Assembly: GCA_029721515.1 (NCBI GenBank)
Contig: CM056561.1
Location: forward strand, 12,374,001 to 12,438,000
Origin: Synanceia verrucosa
Taxonomy: Eukaryota > Chordata > Actinopteri > Perciformes > Synanceiidae
DNA length: 64,000 bases
Direction: 5' to 3'
In this document: in pieces, positions 33,057-44,930 of the stretch
Layout: every line of letters begins with the position of its first letter
How positions within the stretch are numbered: position 1 is the stretch's first letter
Position numbers and translations under genes: made by a program
Notes under the pieces: generated by a model
The model's input: only the letters and a program-made list of their open reading frames with translations
Told to the model about the DNA's origin: nothing
The model's database searches: none

Positions 33057-35595
33057 CTGACACAAACAATGTTGGGTTATAAAGAAAAATTGTTTGAGGA
33101 AGCCTGACAAAGTCTCAGTAACGAGGGAAAAAAAAACTGTGGACCTGAATGTTTCTCAGTGCTTAACTTGGTTTCCTTTTTCACTCACACCCAATTATCT
33201 TCACAAAAAAAAAAAAAATGACAACTAAATGTAACATTTGTAATTGATTATGCCAGACAGAATGAAAGTACATGTTTATCTGATGCCTAAAGACAAAATG
33301 TCTGCCTTCCACTTTAAATTCAACATATTTTTAACCAAAGGATTCACCTCCTCAATCAGAGGGTATATCAGAAATACACACTTATGGCACTTTATATTAC
33401 AAGTGCTAAACTCTCAGACGTTATGATGAGAGATGGTGATATTTACAAGAGGCTCTTATTGTGCAACCTAGGCTGATTGAATGCCATGCTCTCATTTACC
33501 TCTATTTAATGCAGCCGTTAACAAAGTTTCACCTTTAACCTGTGGTAATTGAGCCATGGCCTGTTCTGCATAATGGGTGAATAGATGTGTGTAGAGGTGA
33601 AAAGCGGGTCTCTATCATTATGCTGAATTAGCAAGATAAGGGTGACACTCCACTGTATGTAATTGTATCTGTAACAAATAACAGCAAACTGGCTGTGGCT
33701 GTAAATGGAATAAATTGCAGATAGAAGAGTGGTATCCCACCTTGAGCCATCTTGCGTTCCCCATAGTATCTCACCCATTTGCTCCATCATCTTCTCTATA
33801 GTTTCAATTCACTGCTGCCTGACCTCTCAGCTGCTCCTGATGAGTCACTCACACTTCCATCTCTTACAAGATCAGTCTTCATTTTCAGTTCCTTCAGTTT
33901 TGTCCCCTTCACAATGTCCAGTTCATCACAAGTTAAGAAAGGTCCTTGATATTATGGAATAAAAAGAGTTGGGAAATAAATGCGTTTTTTGGAAATGCAC
34001 ACTTATAATATATTTGACGATACAGACTACTTAATTTTATTTATATATAGTGCTTAACAAATTCATTAAACCTCATTAGAACACCGACATCCGACTCTTG
34101 TTTCTCAGTGAGTTGCCTCCTTTTATCTTTTGGACAGGAGTAAGGAATTTCAAAATGATTCCATTTTATTTACGTGCTTTCGTATTTTTTTTTCTTTTTT
34201 GTAAAACAGTAAATTTGAAAATTCATGCATATGGCAATTTTAATTAAAGAGCTTACGCATACTGGTGGATTAAACATTACAAAAAATATTTTGGTAATCC
34301 AAAAATTGTACACGTCAGTTTTCAGATTTTTCAGATGTTGGGAAGTATTACTGGATATGTTATTATCTTTCTTCCGTGTCCTCCTTTCCTCTCTCCCTCT
34401 CCTTCTCCCTGTCTGCTCATGTCAGCCACACTCACTTGTCCTGAGGTGTGGAAGCGGCTGAGATCATTAGGGGAAATTACTCTTGTGTTGCATACCAGCT
34501 CTGATAATAAAACTGTCACAAGGGGGTGGGGGCAGCATGATGACTACATTCCCTTAAGGTTTAGTGACAGGCTCTCTGTGCGACTTGCTCATATCCCCTT
34601 TTAAATTCTCTACCTTCTCCTCAATCCTCTCATTTTTGTTTTTTGTTTTAAGAAATAATTAAGGAAATAAGCTCAGAAGTCTTATTAGTATTGTGTTCTG
34701 GCATGTTTGTGCTAATTCAAAATTCTGCCATCATCAGTGCATGCTAATGTTTCTTACTGGCTGTAGAATATAGGCTGACTGTAGAACCCACTTCTGTAGT
34801 TGACGTGTAGGTCCCACACACACAGCACTTTCATCGTTTGAGTCCCATGTTCACCATGTAAAATGTCTTTTTCACTTTACAAACCTAATAATTTTAAACC
34901 CAAGCATGATTGCCCCCCCAAACATTGGGGGATTTTTGTTTAAATCCACATATTGCTGCAACCTAAAGCAATGCCAAGATATCTGACAAAGCATCAATAG
35001 GAGAACAGTTGGCATGACGACGTGTTGCCTAATCACAGTGTCAACAAGACTGATGGCTAATGGTCGTCTGTTTCACTTGTCAATCAATACACTATGCACA
35101 TAATGGCTTTCGTTTCACTTGTGCTATTTATACATACCCTCGATAACCATTTATACATGCACTGCACCGCATCATGTTTTTTTTACTCTAGAGTGTGCTT
35201 TATGATGGCAATTTATGTTGTTTATTTGATTCAATATTATAAGGAGGTTACAAATATAAAAACAATACAAACATTCAGGCTCCCTCATGTGGCTTAAAGG
35301 TGTACTGCAGGTATAAATGTTAAACAAAATGGACTGCAAACCCACCTGATGGTTCCAATTCCCAATGTGGTCTCTCCAATAGATGTATACTCTACAGTTT
35401 TATCATATTTTCGTGCACTGTGTACCACCAGAGGACACTTGTATAATGTGTCATTCCTTTGACTTGAACTAAATTTCCTTTGACAAAAATGTAACTTATC
35501 CATAGCACATAATGCATGTGTTTTTGTTTCTCTGTTATTTGTGTGACCGTTTTTATTCCTCCTGGTATTCTGGAAGTGACTGTGCTACTTATCAT
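33057..35595. other. Intergenic, possible conserved non-coding blocks
   Basis: No ORF with convincing coding character. Blocks at 33470-33720 and 34435-34560 are less repetitive, with homeodomain-like taatt cores and few simple repeats. They would be candidates for conserved regulatory elements, but nothing in the sequence alone proves this. Confidence 0.3.
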
Positions 35596-35806
35596 CTATC
35601 CATCTATTTTCTACCGTTTATCCTCACATAGGGTCACAGGGGGGCTGGAGCCCATCCCAGCTGTCTTAGGGCAAAAGGACAAGGACAAGGACACCCTGGA
35701 CAACTCGCCAGTTCATCGCAGGGCACATAGAGACAGACAACCACTCACACTCACATTCACACCTACGGTCAGTGCTAACCACTGCACCACCATGTCGCCC
35801 CTACTT
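35596..35806 (+). repeat. Dispersed fish repeat, internally shortened copy
   Basis: Same family as 32726-33056: catctatccatctattttct, ctggagcccatcccagctgt, gggcacatagagacagacaa, then directly ctaaccactgcaccaccatg. The gcatgtttttgg/cggggagaacatgc middle is deleted. Confidence 0.85.
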
Positions 35807-35942
35807 ATCAACTAGAGCTAAATAATTCCAACATGCATGACCATAGTGAGATCACCATAAGATATGTACACATGGCTGGTCATGCTTAATTGATAAATAT
35901 AATCCTAATTGGGGGGGTTCAGTGCAGCAAGTTTAAGTAAAT

Positions 35943-36135
35943 ATGGAGATATCTGAGGAGCTTCGAGAATGCTTGCCCAGAGGAGAAATCTGCACGATGT
36001 ATAAAGGTCTAAACATTCCACCTCAGCCCATTCTTGATGAAAGTATAACCAAAGTTTTACAGAATGATATTGTAAAACCCAACAACCAGGTCCATTTTGA
36101 AGGTGTAACCGTGGATTACTTACATTTATTACCAG
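35943..36135 (+). CDS. Orphan coding-like exon, unknown protein
   Basis: The ORF starts at an ATG (35943) nine nt after an in-frame TAA and reads 64 complete codons, MEISEELRECLPRGEICTMY ... VTVDYLHLLP, to a strong donor, ccag|gtatgt, at 36135/36136 (phase 1). Composition is protein-like, with mixed polar and hydrophobic residues and no low complexity, unlike neighbouring ORFs. I do not recognise the family and could not trace a following exon with confidence. It could be the first coding exon of a small lineage-specific gene, a relic exon of a moved gene, or chance. Confidence 0.35.
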
Positions 36136-39100
36136 GTATGTCTTTGGGACATTTTGTTATACAATAATGAGGTGTAATGAGTAATAGGAAATCTCAGGTG
36201 CTTTTAGTGGCTACTCATTCACAGGCAGACTGTGGGAGGTGTCATGCCATCATGTTGTTTCTTTGGAGAAACGAAAAATGCCTTCCTGTGGACTTGTTGG
36301 CTACAGATTTGTGTTTCACCTTTATAAATGCAGGGTATTGAGACTGTGAGTGGTCTGCCTATGTTGCAGATACTTTCAGTTCTTTGAGTGTTGTTGCCAG
36401 AGTATTAGTGACTGTGGGGGTCCTAGCAGCCCAAGGTAATGCCATTGATATCTGTCAGGACGCAGTGGGAGGCCAGTGGTAGGGGAAGGGCAAGGGGTGG
36501 TAATGAGGTTTTAATGACATTGTAAGCCGTTATTTGCATCTGTGTGATGCCCGTGTCTTTGAGGCACATGTGGAGTTACACACTGGAACATATGTTGATG
36601 TTGTTCTGATGCTTTGGGGAGAAAATTGTTTAATAAATAATAGGGACTGATTCCAGTCTGAGAATGAGGGGTCTGCATCATAAGCTTGCACTCCACACTC
36701 GGCTGAGTGGATGGTTCAATAATCCTATGGCTTGGTTTGTACTGCGTTTAGCACATTCGTCAGGAGAAGCACATTTCCAACATGAAACCATAAAACTGCT
36801 TTCATATATTATACTGTATATTAAGCTATTCAGTGATTAAGGAAGTCTACAGTGTGTGTTCAAATAATTGCTACTTTTATCTCTGTGGCACCTCGCCTAA
36901 TTAGGTTTGTATTTAATTGTGGTTCAATGTTTCAACCCCACAGTCTCATCATTGAAAGGCCTTTTTCAATGGTTTGGATTTCCTTGTCTAAGTTACATGA
37001 ACTTGTGACCTTGTTTGACTGCTGGAATAAAAATTAGACCCGCAATAATGTAATTGTGAAAAGACACAAGACAAAATCCCAGAATGATAGACTTGTTAAA
37101 TTTATCGATGTACACAATTCACAATTCCATCATTCTAGTTTATATTTAACCTATTTTTATTCATGAAACAATTTTAGCCTCCTTTGATACTGTCCCATAT
37201 AATCATTATTATATACCCTCACTTCCACACCATTAAGAAACAGAGTGGCTGGTTGGTGTGACCCTAAACTTGAGTTTAAGCACTGATTCAGTATGTTTGG
37301 TTACTTTCATTCTTATAATATTTTCAGCTCATTGAGTGATGGCATCACGTCAAGACATATGAGACTAAAAAAAAACAACAACAAAAAAAACTGTTCAACA
37401 CAATAACTCCAGCTTAAACATGTAACAAAGATGAAGAAGCTAAGAGACTAATTAGGCTACATGCCACAAAGGAAAGTATAAATGAATAAAGGGCATTTTA
37501 TTCTCTGTGTCGTGGACTAGAGACACAGCTAATGAGGATTAAGGCATCCAACACCTATCCAGCCCATCACATAATAGAGGCATAGAGTTAATTAGAGGCC
37601 ATAATACAGAGTGTAACTGACACTGATCCTGTATGACTTTTAATAAACTGAGAGTGGATATATATCTACAGCACTGTACACACTCTGACAGCTTGCCCAG
37701 TGAAATGGAAGCTGCCGAGAATAAATATGTTTTATTATACTATTTCCCTATTGCTTATAGTAAAAAATAAATGTCAACATCCGACCAATTGCAAAGCACT
37801 AGTGACTGAAAAAAGGACTTATTTTCTTTATTTAAGTGAACCATGTTAAAAATAGCATGACCAAATGCTAAATATATGCAACACCATTCTTGTTGTGTGA
37901 AAATAGCCTTATCTGTGTAAAAGTGGCACTAGAGGGGTCACATTTACAACATATGCATGCTAGTCTTTCCACAGCCGGCGGGAAGGGGAAGGCATGATGT
38001 AATGCCATGGGAGTCTGGGATCAGTCTAGGACAGGAGTAGACAGCAGGCTTGATGGACGCTATGAAGGTTAAAAGGTGGATTGGAGTGACACCACAAAGC
38101 ACTGCCAACTATGATTCTAAAAAACAGTGTAGTTTATTATTTAAAGTGACTGCTGGGAGACTAGACTATGTAAATAACAAAGCTGAATATTTGAGACCAC
38201 AGAAACGCTAACAAATTAACATGTCTCTTGATGAGGTACAATATGTTTTATTGTGACATGCCAAGTGTAACAGACACACATAAAGGTTTAATTCAGGATT
38301 CAAGGTGTTTATTATCATAAAGAGTAAGGAAACGTGTTTCCCTGTACAATGAAATACTTAATTTGCTATCTATAATGAATATAACAATAAAGTGTAAAAA
38401 TAGATAAAAGATAGAAAATAGATAAATAAAAGTGGCTTAAAGACAAATAAGGCAACAATGTGACGAAAAAGACAATATATACAGAACCACAATTCCACAG
38501 AAAAAAGACTCATGTATGGCTTTTAAAACAAATCATGCAAACTCAGAAAACACAACAAATACCTAAACACAAGTTATAAAGTTATTTCATGGAAATTAAC
38601 TCATAATGAAAGTTTTTTTTAGTTTGAACATTCTGATTGTGTGATACAGATTTAAATTGGTAAATTGGAAAAGGCTGCAATATCTGAATCAATATATAAG
38701 CAATATCAATCATCAGAATGGTAACACTAAATGAAATGCTCACTGTTCACTGCTAATTTTCCAACACCATTAATGAACCTCAGTCACTACATGAGCACTA
38801 AACCATTGCCATGTGGTGCATAGCGCAGGTGTGTTTGTTACTCCTTAGTGTCCCTTGGAAACTGCTGTTTAATTTCATTTTTTTCTGTGCAAATTGCAGC
38901 ACCTTTCTGAATAAAGTTTTCTTCTGTATTTAGTTATGTTAGCATTTGTATAATAGAATAAGTGGCACAGTGGTTAGCACTATCACTTTATATAGAGAGG
39001 AGATGGGAGGAAGAGAATTAATTAATGTTAATGTTCACCCTGTGTGTATGTGGTTTTCCTCACAAGTCAAGTCAACACTAAATTGCTGTAGGTGTGAATG

Positions 39101-41107
39101 TGCATTTTTCCATTTGTTTGTCAGCACTGTAATGGACTGAATGCTGTTTCAGACCCTCCATGGAACAAGTGGCTAGATTTACTGATATTGAACAGAGGTA
39201 GAAAGGCATAAAAAGAGAAAGAGGAAGGCAAGATGCAGCACAGACCATATACCATATCAGAGACTTAATTTCTACACTGACCCTTTCAAATGTCACTTCA
39301 GTGTGTGCTCCACACCTTTCTCTGATTAGTGTACAACTAATTTGGTCACAGGAAATGGTTAGACGTTCACATATTATTTTCCATTCAGAAATAGCCACAA
39401 GCGTGTAATGTTTCAAACAAGCTCTAACGTCAAGTTGACAAGGAAACTGAATATGACCTATTGTTTACAGTTTTTTTTTGACTGCCATTTTTGTCAAGGT
39501 TGTCAATAAGTACCTGTAGGTGGAAATGAGTAAGCTGTGTACTGGGGATGTCAATTATTTCCTCCCTAGTTTTAGGTTGATCACCCTTAGTTTATTTTCT
39601 TAAGTTTCTCTCTAGTTATAGGTCAAATTTATTTCTTAATCCAGTCTCCCTCAGATAGGTAGAAAGGAAGACTTTCTTTTCTAGGTCAGGTTTTGATTTT
39701 TGTTTATCGAGAAGCACCCTTTGTTTCTAGTGCAGCGTGGAACTCCACCTGCCAGGGAGCACGCATGAGCTGATTCCTGCGTCATCCACCATTACTGTCT
39801 CTGCACCTTGCTTCAAATCAAGACTGTTTTCTGAGGAGTACTGTGGGTTCTGGGTTCTTACAGACAACAGAGCTTCACAGGGGAAGGTCAAAGGGAAAAA
39901 AATCTGAAAAGAAAGACTATTTCAGACTGTTTCATCTCTTTTTTTAGTTCTAACATTTCAATACTTGAAAAATATTGGTTAGTGATATTCAATTGATTAA
40001 TCATTATCATATATGAATGTCATGTTGATATACTGATGTTATAATCCTGAAAAGCTGTTATGATAAAGGTTTTACAAATTACCTGTTATTCTTTTTCAGG
40101 ATTTATTCAGATTCATTCTAAAATATAAATCCCTTTAAAAAAAAAAAAAAGCAGAGACCCCTATGGTGAAAAGCAATTCAATTCTGTCTACCAACTTTCA
40201 GTTCAACAACTTCAATCATTGTAAGCCAACGAGTTGAGCACATGGTTAAGAACGGCTGAGGATACTTCCAGCAGTGTTGGTGATAAGATAATCTGCTAAG
40301 AGGAGAAAGTGCTGGAACAGTGTTGACAGGTTTGCTCAGATGAGCATCCACAATTGAATGACTGTCTCTCTGTTCCATCATTTATCAGGTGCTACATTCC
40401 CTGCTTACACCACACAGTCTTGGACACTCGCATCAAATAGTGTCAGAAGATGTTTTAGAACCATGATAGACTTTATACTATCCTTAGTGTTGTCATGTAA
40501 GCAGTGTGTTATAGTGTGCCTGCCTCATGTGATGCTTTTGGCAAAACACTACCATAAGTACAGTATGTCTTGCCCTTTCCTCATACTAACACCATACCAA
40601 GCATGTTGGCATAATTGAGCATCATCATCATCATCATCATCATCGTCATCTGAAGTCAATTAATCATTATATTACTGTTCATTCTCTTTATTGTCTTCTG
40701 TATGTTTACTGGCATAAAAAAGTTTAAGTCCTAGAGGATGCCAGTGACCTTGGACAATACTGTCTCTCAGAGGCTTTTAAAATGAAGGTGCTGGTATTAA
40801 ATGAAACTATACTACTGAGGAATTCATTGGTACCAACCATACTCGCTTGGGGGCTGTTTTGCAAGGGAATGAATGAAATGAATGAATGAATGACTTGAAA
40901 CAACGTAATATCTGTGAAGTACTAACAAAATATACCAGTCACACATCAATATTGCAAAAATGAAAATGATTCTTGAAAATTCAAAAACATGAAACATGAA
41001 AGAAGTTGGATTTCTTCCATACAGTTTTAGAACTGTCTACAACTGTACATCTCCATGTACTTTCAGCTCAAATTTCAAATGTTGCAAATCTGATGTAGTT
41101 TAAAAAG
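36136..41107. other. Intergenic, mostly featureless
   Basis: Low-complexity notes: an A-run near 37371-37390, (tca)n at 40620-40650, and (gaat)n at 40868-40892. Bases 38287-38500 (aaggtgtttattatcataaa ... ccctgtacaatgaaatact) look like a dispersed-element end. Bases 37430-37650 are a taatta-rich block. An open stretch follows an acceptor-like ttgtttctag at 39730 (reported as a finding). No gene is established. Confidence 0.45.
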
Positions 41108-41250
41108 TGCTTTCGGAGAGGATTCACAGTACTTCACTTTTTCCACATTTTGTTATGTTACAGCCTTTTTCTAAAATAGAATAAATTGTGTCCCTCAAAA
41201 TTCCACACACAGCACCCCATTATGACAACATGATTTTTTTTAAATGCGAG

Positions 41251-41400
41251 GAGAGAGGAAGGCGTGCTGCCCAAGCTTCTTCTGGTTGGTGTGGTGGAGA
41301 GGAAGATGTGCTGCCCAGGCTTCTTCTGGTTGGTGTGGTGGAGAGGAGGACGTGCTGCCCAGGCTTCTTCTGGCTGGTGTGGTGGAGAGGAAGATGTGCT
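41251..41400. repeat. 44-bp minisatellite, three full units
   Basis: Units begin with gtgctgcccarg at 41264, 41308 and 41352, with partial units on both sides. Each contains cttcttctggttggtgtggt. Because 44 is not a multiple of 3, the unit is read in successive frames, giving spurious repetitive ORFs on both strands. Confidence 0.92.
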
Positions 41401-41459
41401 TCTCATCCTTTGCTGATAGCTTGATGATGCTCTTCATCCCCTTGGACACTCTCATACAG

Positions 41460-41460
41460 T

Positions 41461-41553
<93 letters not shown>
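41460..41553. repeat. (TA)n microsatellite
   Basis: About 90 nt of almost pure TA, with one tacata interruption near 41475. It separates the minisatellite from the (ttgac)-tailed repeat. Confidence 0.97.
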
Positions 41554-41554
<1 letters not shown>

Positions 41555-41555
<1 letters not shown>

Positions 41556-41880
41556 AGTTGGACATTTTCATACAATTCTATATGTAGTGTTAATGTGTTT
41601 TCATTGTTGTTATTCTGTACACATGGCATCTATTGCACGTCTGTCCATCCTGGAAGAGGGATCCCTCCTCTGTTGATCTTCCTGAGGTTTCTTCCGTTTC
41701 TTTTTCCCTGTTAAAAGGTTTTTTTGGGGGGAGTTTTTCCTTAGTCGATGCGAGGGTCATTTGTAAAGGACAGAGGGTGTCATATCCTGTACAGATTGTA
41801 AAGCCTAATGGGGCAAATTCATAATTTGTAATATTGGGCTATACAAATAAACCTGACTTGACTTGACTTGACTTGACTAT
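41555..41880 (+). repeat. Dispersed fish repeat with (TTGAC)n tail
   Basis: Core tgcacgtctgtccatcctgg, gtttcttccgtttctttttc, attgtaaagcctaatggggc and atattgggctatacaaataa, ending in five cttga units (41855-41878). The 3' layout is that of a retroposed SINE or LINE tail. Confidence 0.75.
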
Positions 41881-42854
41881 TATGCCACAAGCTTGGCACC
41901 TCTCAGGTTCCATAAGGTTGGATGGGAAGCACTGGTATACAGCTGTTTTTGGATCTCTCCAGAAATGTTCAATCGGATTCAAGTCTGGGCTCTGGCTGAG
42001 CCACTCAAGCAAATTCACAGAGTTGACCTGAAGCCACTCCTTTGTTATCTTGGTTGTGTGGTGAGGGTTGTTGTCCTGCTGAAAGATGAATCTTTGCCCA
42101 AGTCTGAGGCCAAGAGCACTCTGGAGAAGGTTTTTATCCTGGATGTCTCTGTACATTGCTGCGTTCATCTTTCCCTCTATCCTGACTAGTCTCCCAGTTC
42201 CTTCTGCTGAAAAACATCCCCACGGCATAATACTGCCACCACCATGCTTCACTGCAGGGATGGTATTGGCTTGGTGATGAGTGGTGGCTGGTTACCTCCG
42301 AACACAATGCCTGACATTCACACCAGAGTTCTTTGTCAGACCAGATGATTTTGTTTCTCGTGGTCTGTGAGTCCTTCAGGTGCATTTTGGCAAACTTCAG
42401 GTGGGTTGCCATGTGATTTTTACTAAGGAGTGACTTATGTCTGGCCATTGTACCATACAGGCGGAATTGGTGGATAGCTGCAGAAATGTTGTCCTTCTGG
42501 AAGGTTCTCCTTTCTCCACAGAGGAAAGCTGTAGATCTGACAGAGTGACCATTGGGTTCTTGTTCACCTCCCTGACTGGGACCCTTCTCTTCTGAGAGAG
42601 CCAACCAGGTCTACAAAGAGTCCTGGCGGTTATGAATTGCTTCTATGAGTAATGGAGGCCACTGTGCTCATTGGTTTGTGCTGTGTATTTCCAAATCATG
42701 TCCAATCAACTGAATTTACTACAGATGGACCCCAATTAAGCTGTAGGAAGATCTCACGGATGATCAGTGGAAACATGATTCACATTTAAAAAAAAGTTTT
42801 TCATGTTGTCATAATAGGATGTTGTGTATAGAATTTTTATCTCATTTTGTGCCA

Positions 42855-43195
42855 GCCCTTTTATAAAACAGAAAACATATTTTGCCACTTTGAGTCATCT
42901 TTCATAACCCACGGAATATTTTGTACTATGACTCTTAAAACACAGAATAGCTCAATTTAATAGAACAAGAAGAAAAAAGTTTGTTTTTACCTTGTTCCAG
43001 TCTTGTTTTATCTTCAGTAGAAGCCAGTTTCACCAAAAACACCACTTTTTGTCCAGATTTTGTTTGTTTTGCTCTCTAATCGTGATCCCCACTTCCTGCT
43101 TTAGGCTCTGTGGCGTATCCCATCTATTTGCAAATCCCAGAAGCCCCAGTATTACTCACAGGCTGTGTGAGAGCTCCCTCTTATGCCAGTTGCTG
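42855..43195 (+). repeat. Dispersed repeat, copy B
   Basis: Same family and orientation as 21425-21850, inserted into the Tc1-like element. See copy A for shared landmarks. Confidence 0.75.
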
Positions 43196-43220
43196 AAAAA
43201 CTACTTTGACGTACAGTATA

Positions 43221-44040
43221 TATACTCAACAACAAAAGAAACGTTTTACAAAGTTTTACAAAATGAATTCTAGTTGTTGCCGTCTCAGCAGCAATGTGAA
43301 AATGTTTGTTTGGACAAAAGGTTGCGCATGAATGGTAACCTGCCAAAAATGCAATAAGTGTGGTTTGTATGCTGCATTCCGATGGCCAGATTAACGGAGG
43401 TGTGGTCGACCCAGTCGACTAGAGCACTGGCGTATGAAAACGGGATTGGCACTTTCGCCTGTCTACCCAACCTGCATAAAATGGGAAAAATTCTTTTCTC
43501 TGAGTGCTTTTGTAATGATGCCGCGACTGACGCAAATCCACTGTGAACGTGCTATTGGAATGCTGAGGGCCGGCATGAGTGCACGAGATGTTGCAAGGGC
43601 AATGAACATTTATGAATCAACAATTAGTCATCTCAGAAGCAGATTCCATGCCACGAACAGCACTTCAGATCTGCAGAGGCAGACCATGTGTGACGACCAA
43701 TATTTAGGATTGCCATACCCATCTTTGCCATCTCAGAGACCGGACGCTTCCCCTCACCTTTACTTCTGCTGAGACACCTGGACGTCACCGACCCCATATC
43801 AGTGCTCAAACAGTGCACAGGCGGCTCAGAGAGGCTGTCCTACGCGCACGCAGGCCATACTTTGGTCTGCTGTTAACTCCAATACCCCTTTTTTGAATAA
43901 ATTTGATCTCTAGACAGTAGTCTTTTTGTGCATTTGTTGAAAGGATGTGATAAACCAAATGCTTAGTTACATTTAACACCTTTTATTGGTAGTTTGGGGC
44001 AGCTTAAAAAAACTTGTGTTTCTTTTGTTGCTGAGCACAT
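43221..44040 (+). mobile_element. Second Tc1-like element, internally deleted, nested
   Basis: Inverted ends ctcaacaacaaaagaaacg (43225) and, on the minus strand, ctcagcaacaaaagaaacac (about 44035). The ORF at about 43520-43690 reads MPRLTQIHCERAIGMLRAGM and continues SARDVARAMNIYESTISHLR, a paired helix-turn-helix N-terminus typical of Tc1-like transposases. The DDE part is missing. Confidence 0.78.
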
Positions 44041-44204
44041 TTGTCAATGGAACTCAAGCTCTGTATTTTAATTGACGTACGAGCACGTCAATGGCACTCA
44101 AAAAGGTAAGGAAAAAATAATTTTATTCCATTTTGCAATAAGGCTGTAACATAACAAAATGTGGGAAGAGTGGAGCACTGTGAATATTTTCTGGCTGCAC
44201 TGCA

Positions 44205-44930
44205 TCATGAGTGGTGAGCCTTGCCTTCATGCGGTCCCAGTTCCGAAGGAGAATCCCCCCATGTTACCGACTTCAGCGTGGGCTGAGGAGACCAAAGCCT
44301 CTTTTTTGGTGTCCATGGGCAGGAGGGCGATAGCCATACACACACTGGAATGGTGACTTCCTGGTGGCAGCGGTGGGCAGTGAGTTGTGGTCATATTCCA
44401 CCCACATCAGGTACTTGCTCCATGAGACAGGACTCTGAGAGACCAAACATAGCAGGCTAGTCCAGGACCTGATTCATCCTCTCCATCTGGTCATTAGTCT
44501 CTGGTTGATATCCAGAGGAGAGGCTAACCTTTGCTCCGATGAGTGCGCAGAGCTCTTTCCGAAACCGGGACATGGGTTGTGGTCCTTTGTCTGATAATAT
44601 ACTGTATCTCTAGGGAACCCATGCAGGTGAAACACATGCTAGCAATTCCTGACAGAATGTTTGCAGTACGGGAAGGTGCAGGAGTGTATCTTGCTGTCCT
44701 TCTTGGATCGATCACTGGGACAGGACTGCACCGATCCCCTCACTGGACGCAACCACCTCCACTATGAACTGGCGCAAGGGCTGTGGTGAACAGGGTCTTG
44801 AGTTGCCGGAAAGCCTCATCTGACTGCAGGGTCCACTGAAAAGCATGCTGAGGAGAGCTGAGTGTGTGCAGGGGCACAGATACAGCGCTGAAGTTACAGA
44901 TGAATCAATGGTAGAAGTTAGCAAATATCA
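44205..44930 (-). pseudogene. Ty3/gypsy retrotransposon remnant
   Basis: On the minus strand, in pol order: an RNase H-like start PLRQFIVEVVASSEGIGAVL (about 44790-44720), then integrase-like stretches across frames, with HVFHLHGFPRD (about 44635-44600) and, farther on, a segment matching the region before HPQTNGQ. Frameshifts, stops and a large internal deletion. Abuts the right end of the Tc1-like element. Confidence 0.7.

Larger units (their letters stand above)
41108..44200 (-). mobile_element. Tc1-like transposon carrying nested insertions
   Basis: The ends are inverted repeats: left cacttttccacattttgttatgttac-type sequence (41108-41165) and right gtaacataacaaaatgtggg (about 44145-44200). 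Between them, on the minus strand, lie broken transposase ORFs (42604-41839) with CGERRTFQKDNISAAIHQF, MKHGGGSIMPWGCFSAEGTG, RFIFQQDNNPHHTTKITKEW and SQSPDLNPIEHFWRD, the DDE-type order of Tc1 transposases. Later insertions: a minisatellite, TA run and (ttgac)-tailed repeat at about 41251-41880, and another repeat plus a second Tc1-like element at about 42855-44040. Not functional. Confidence 0.8.
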
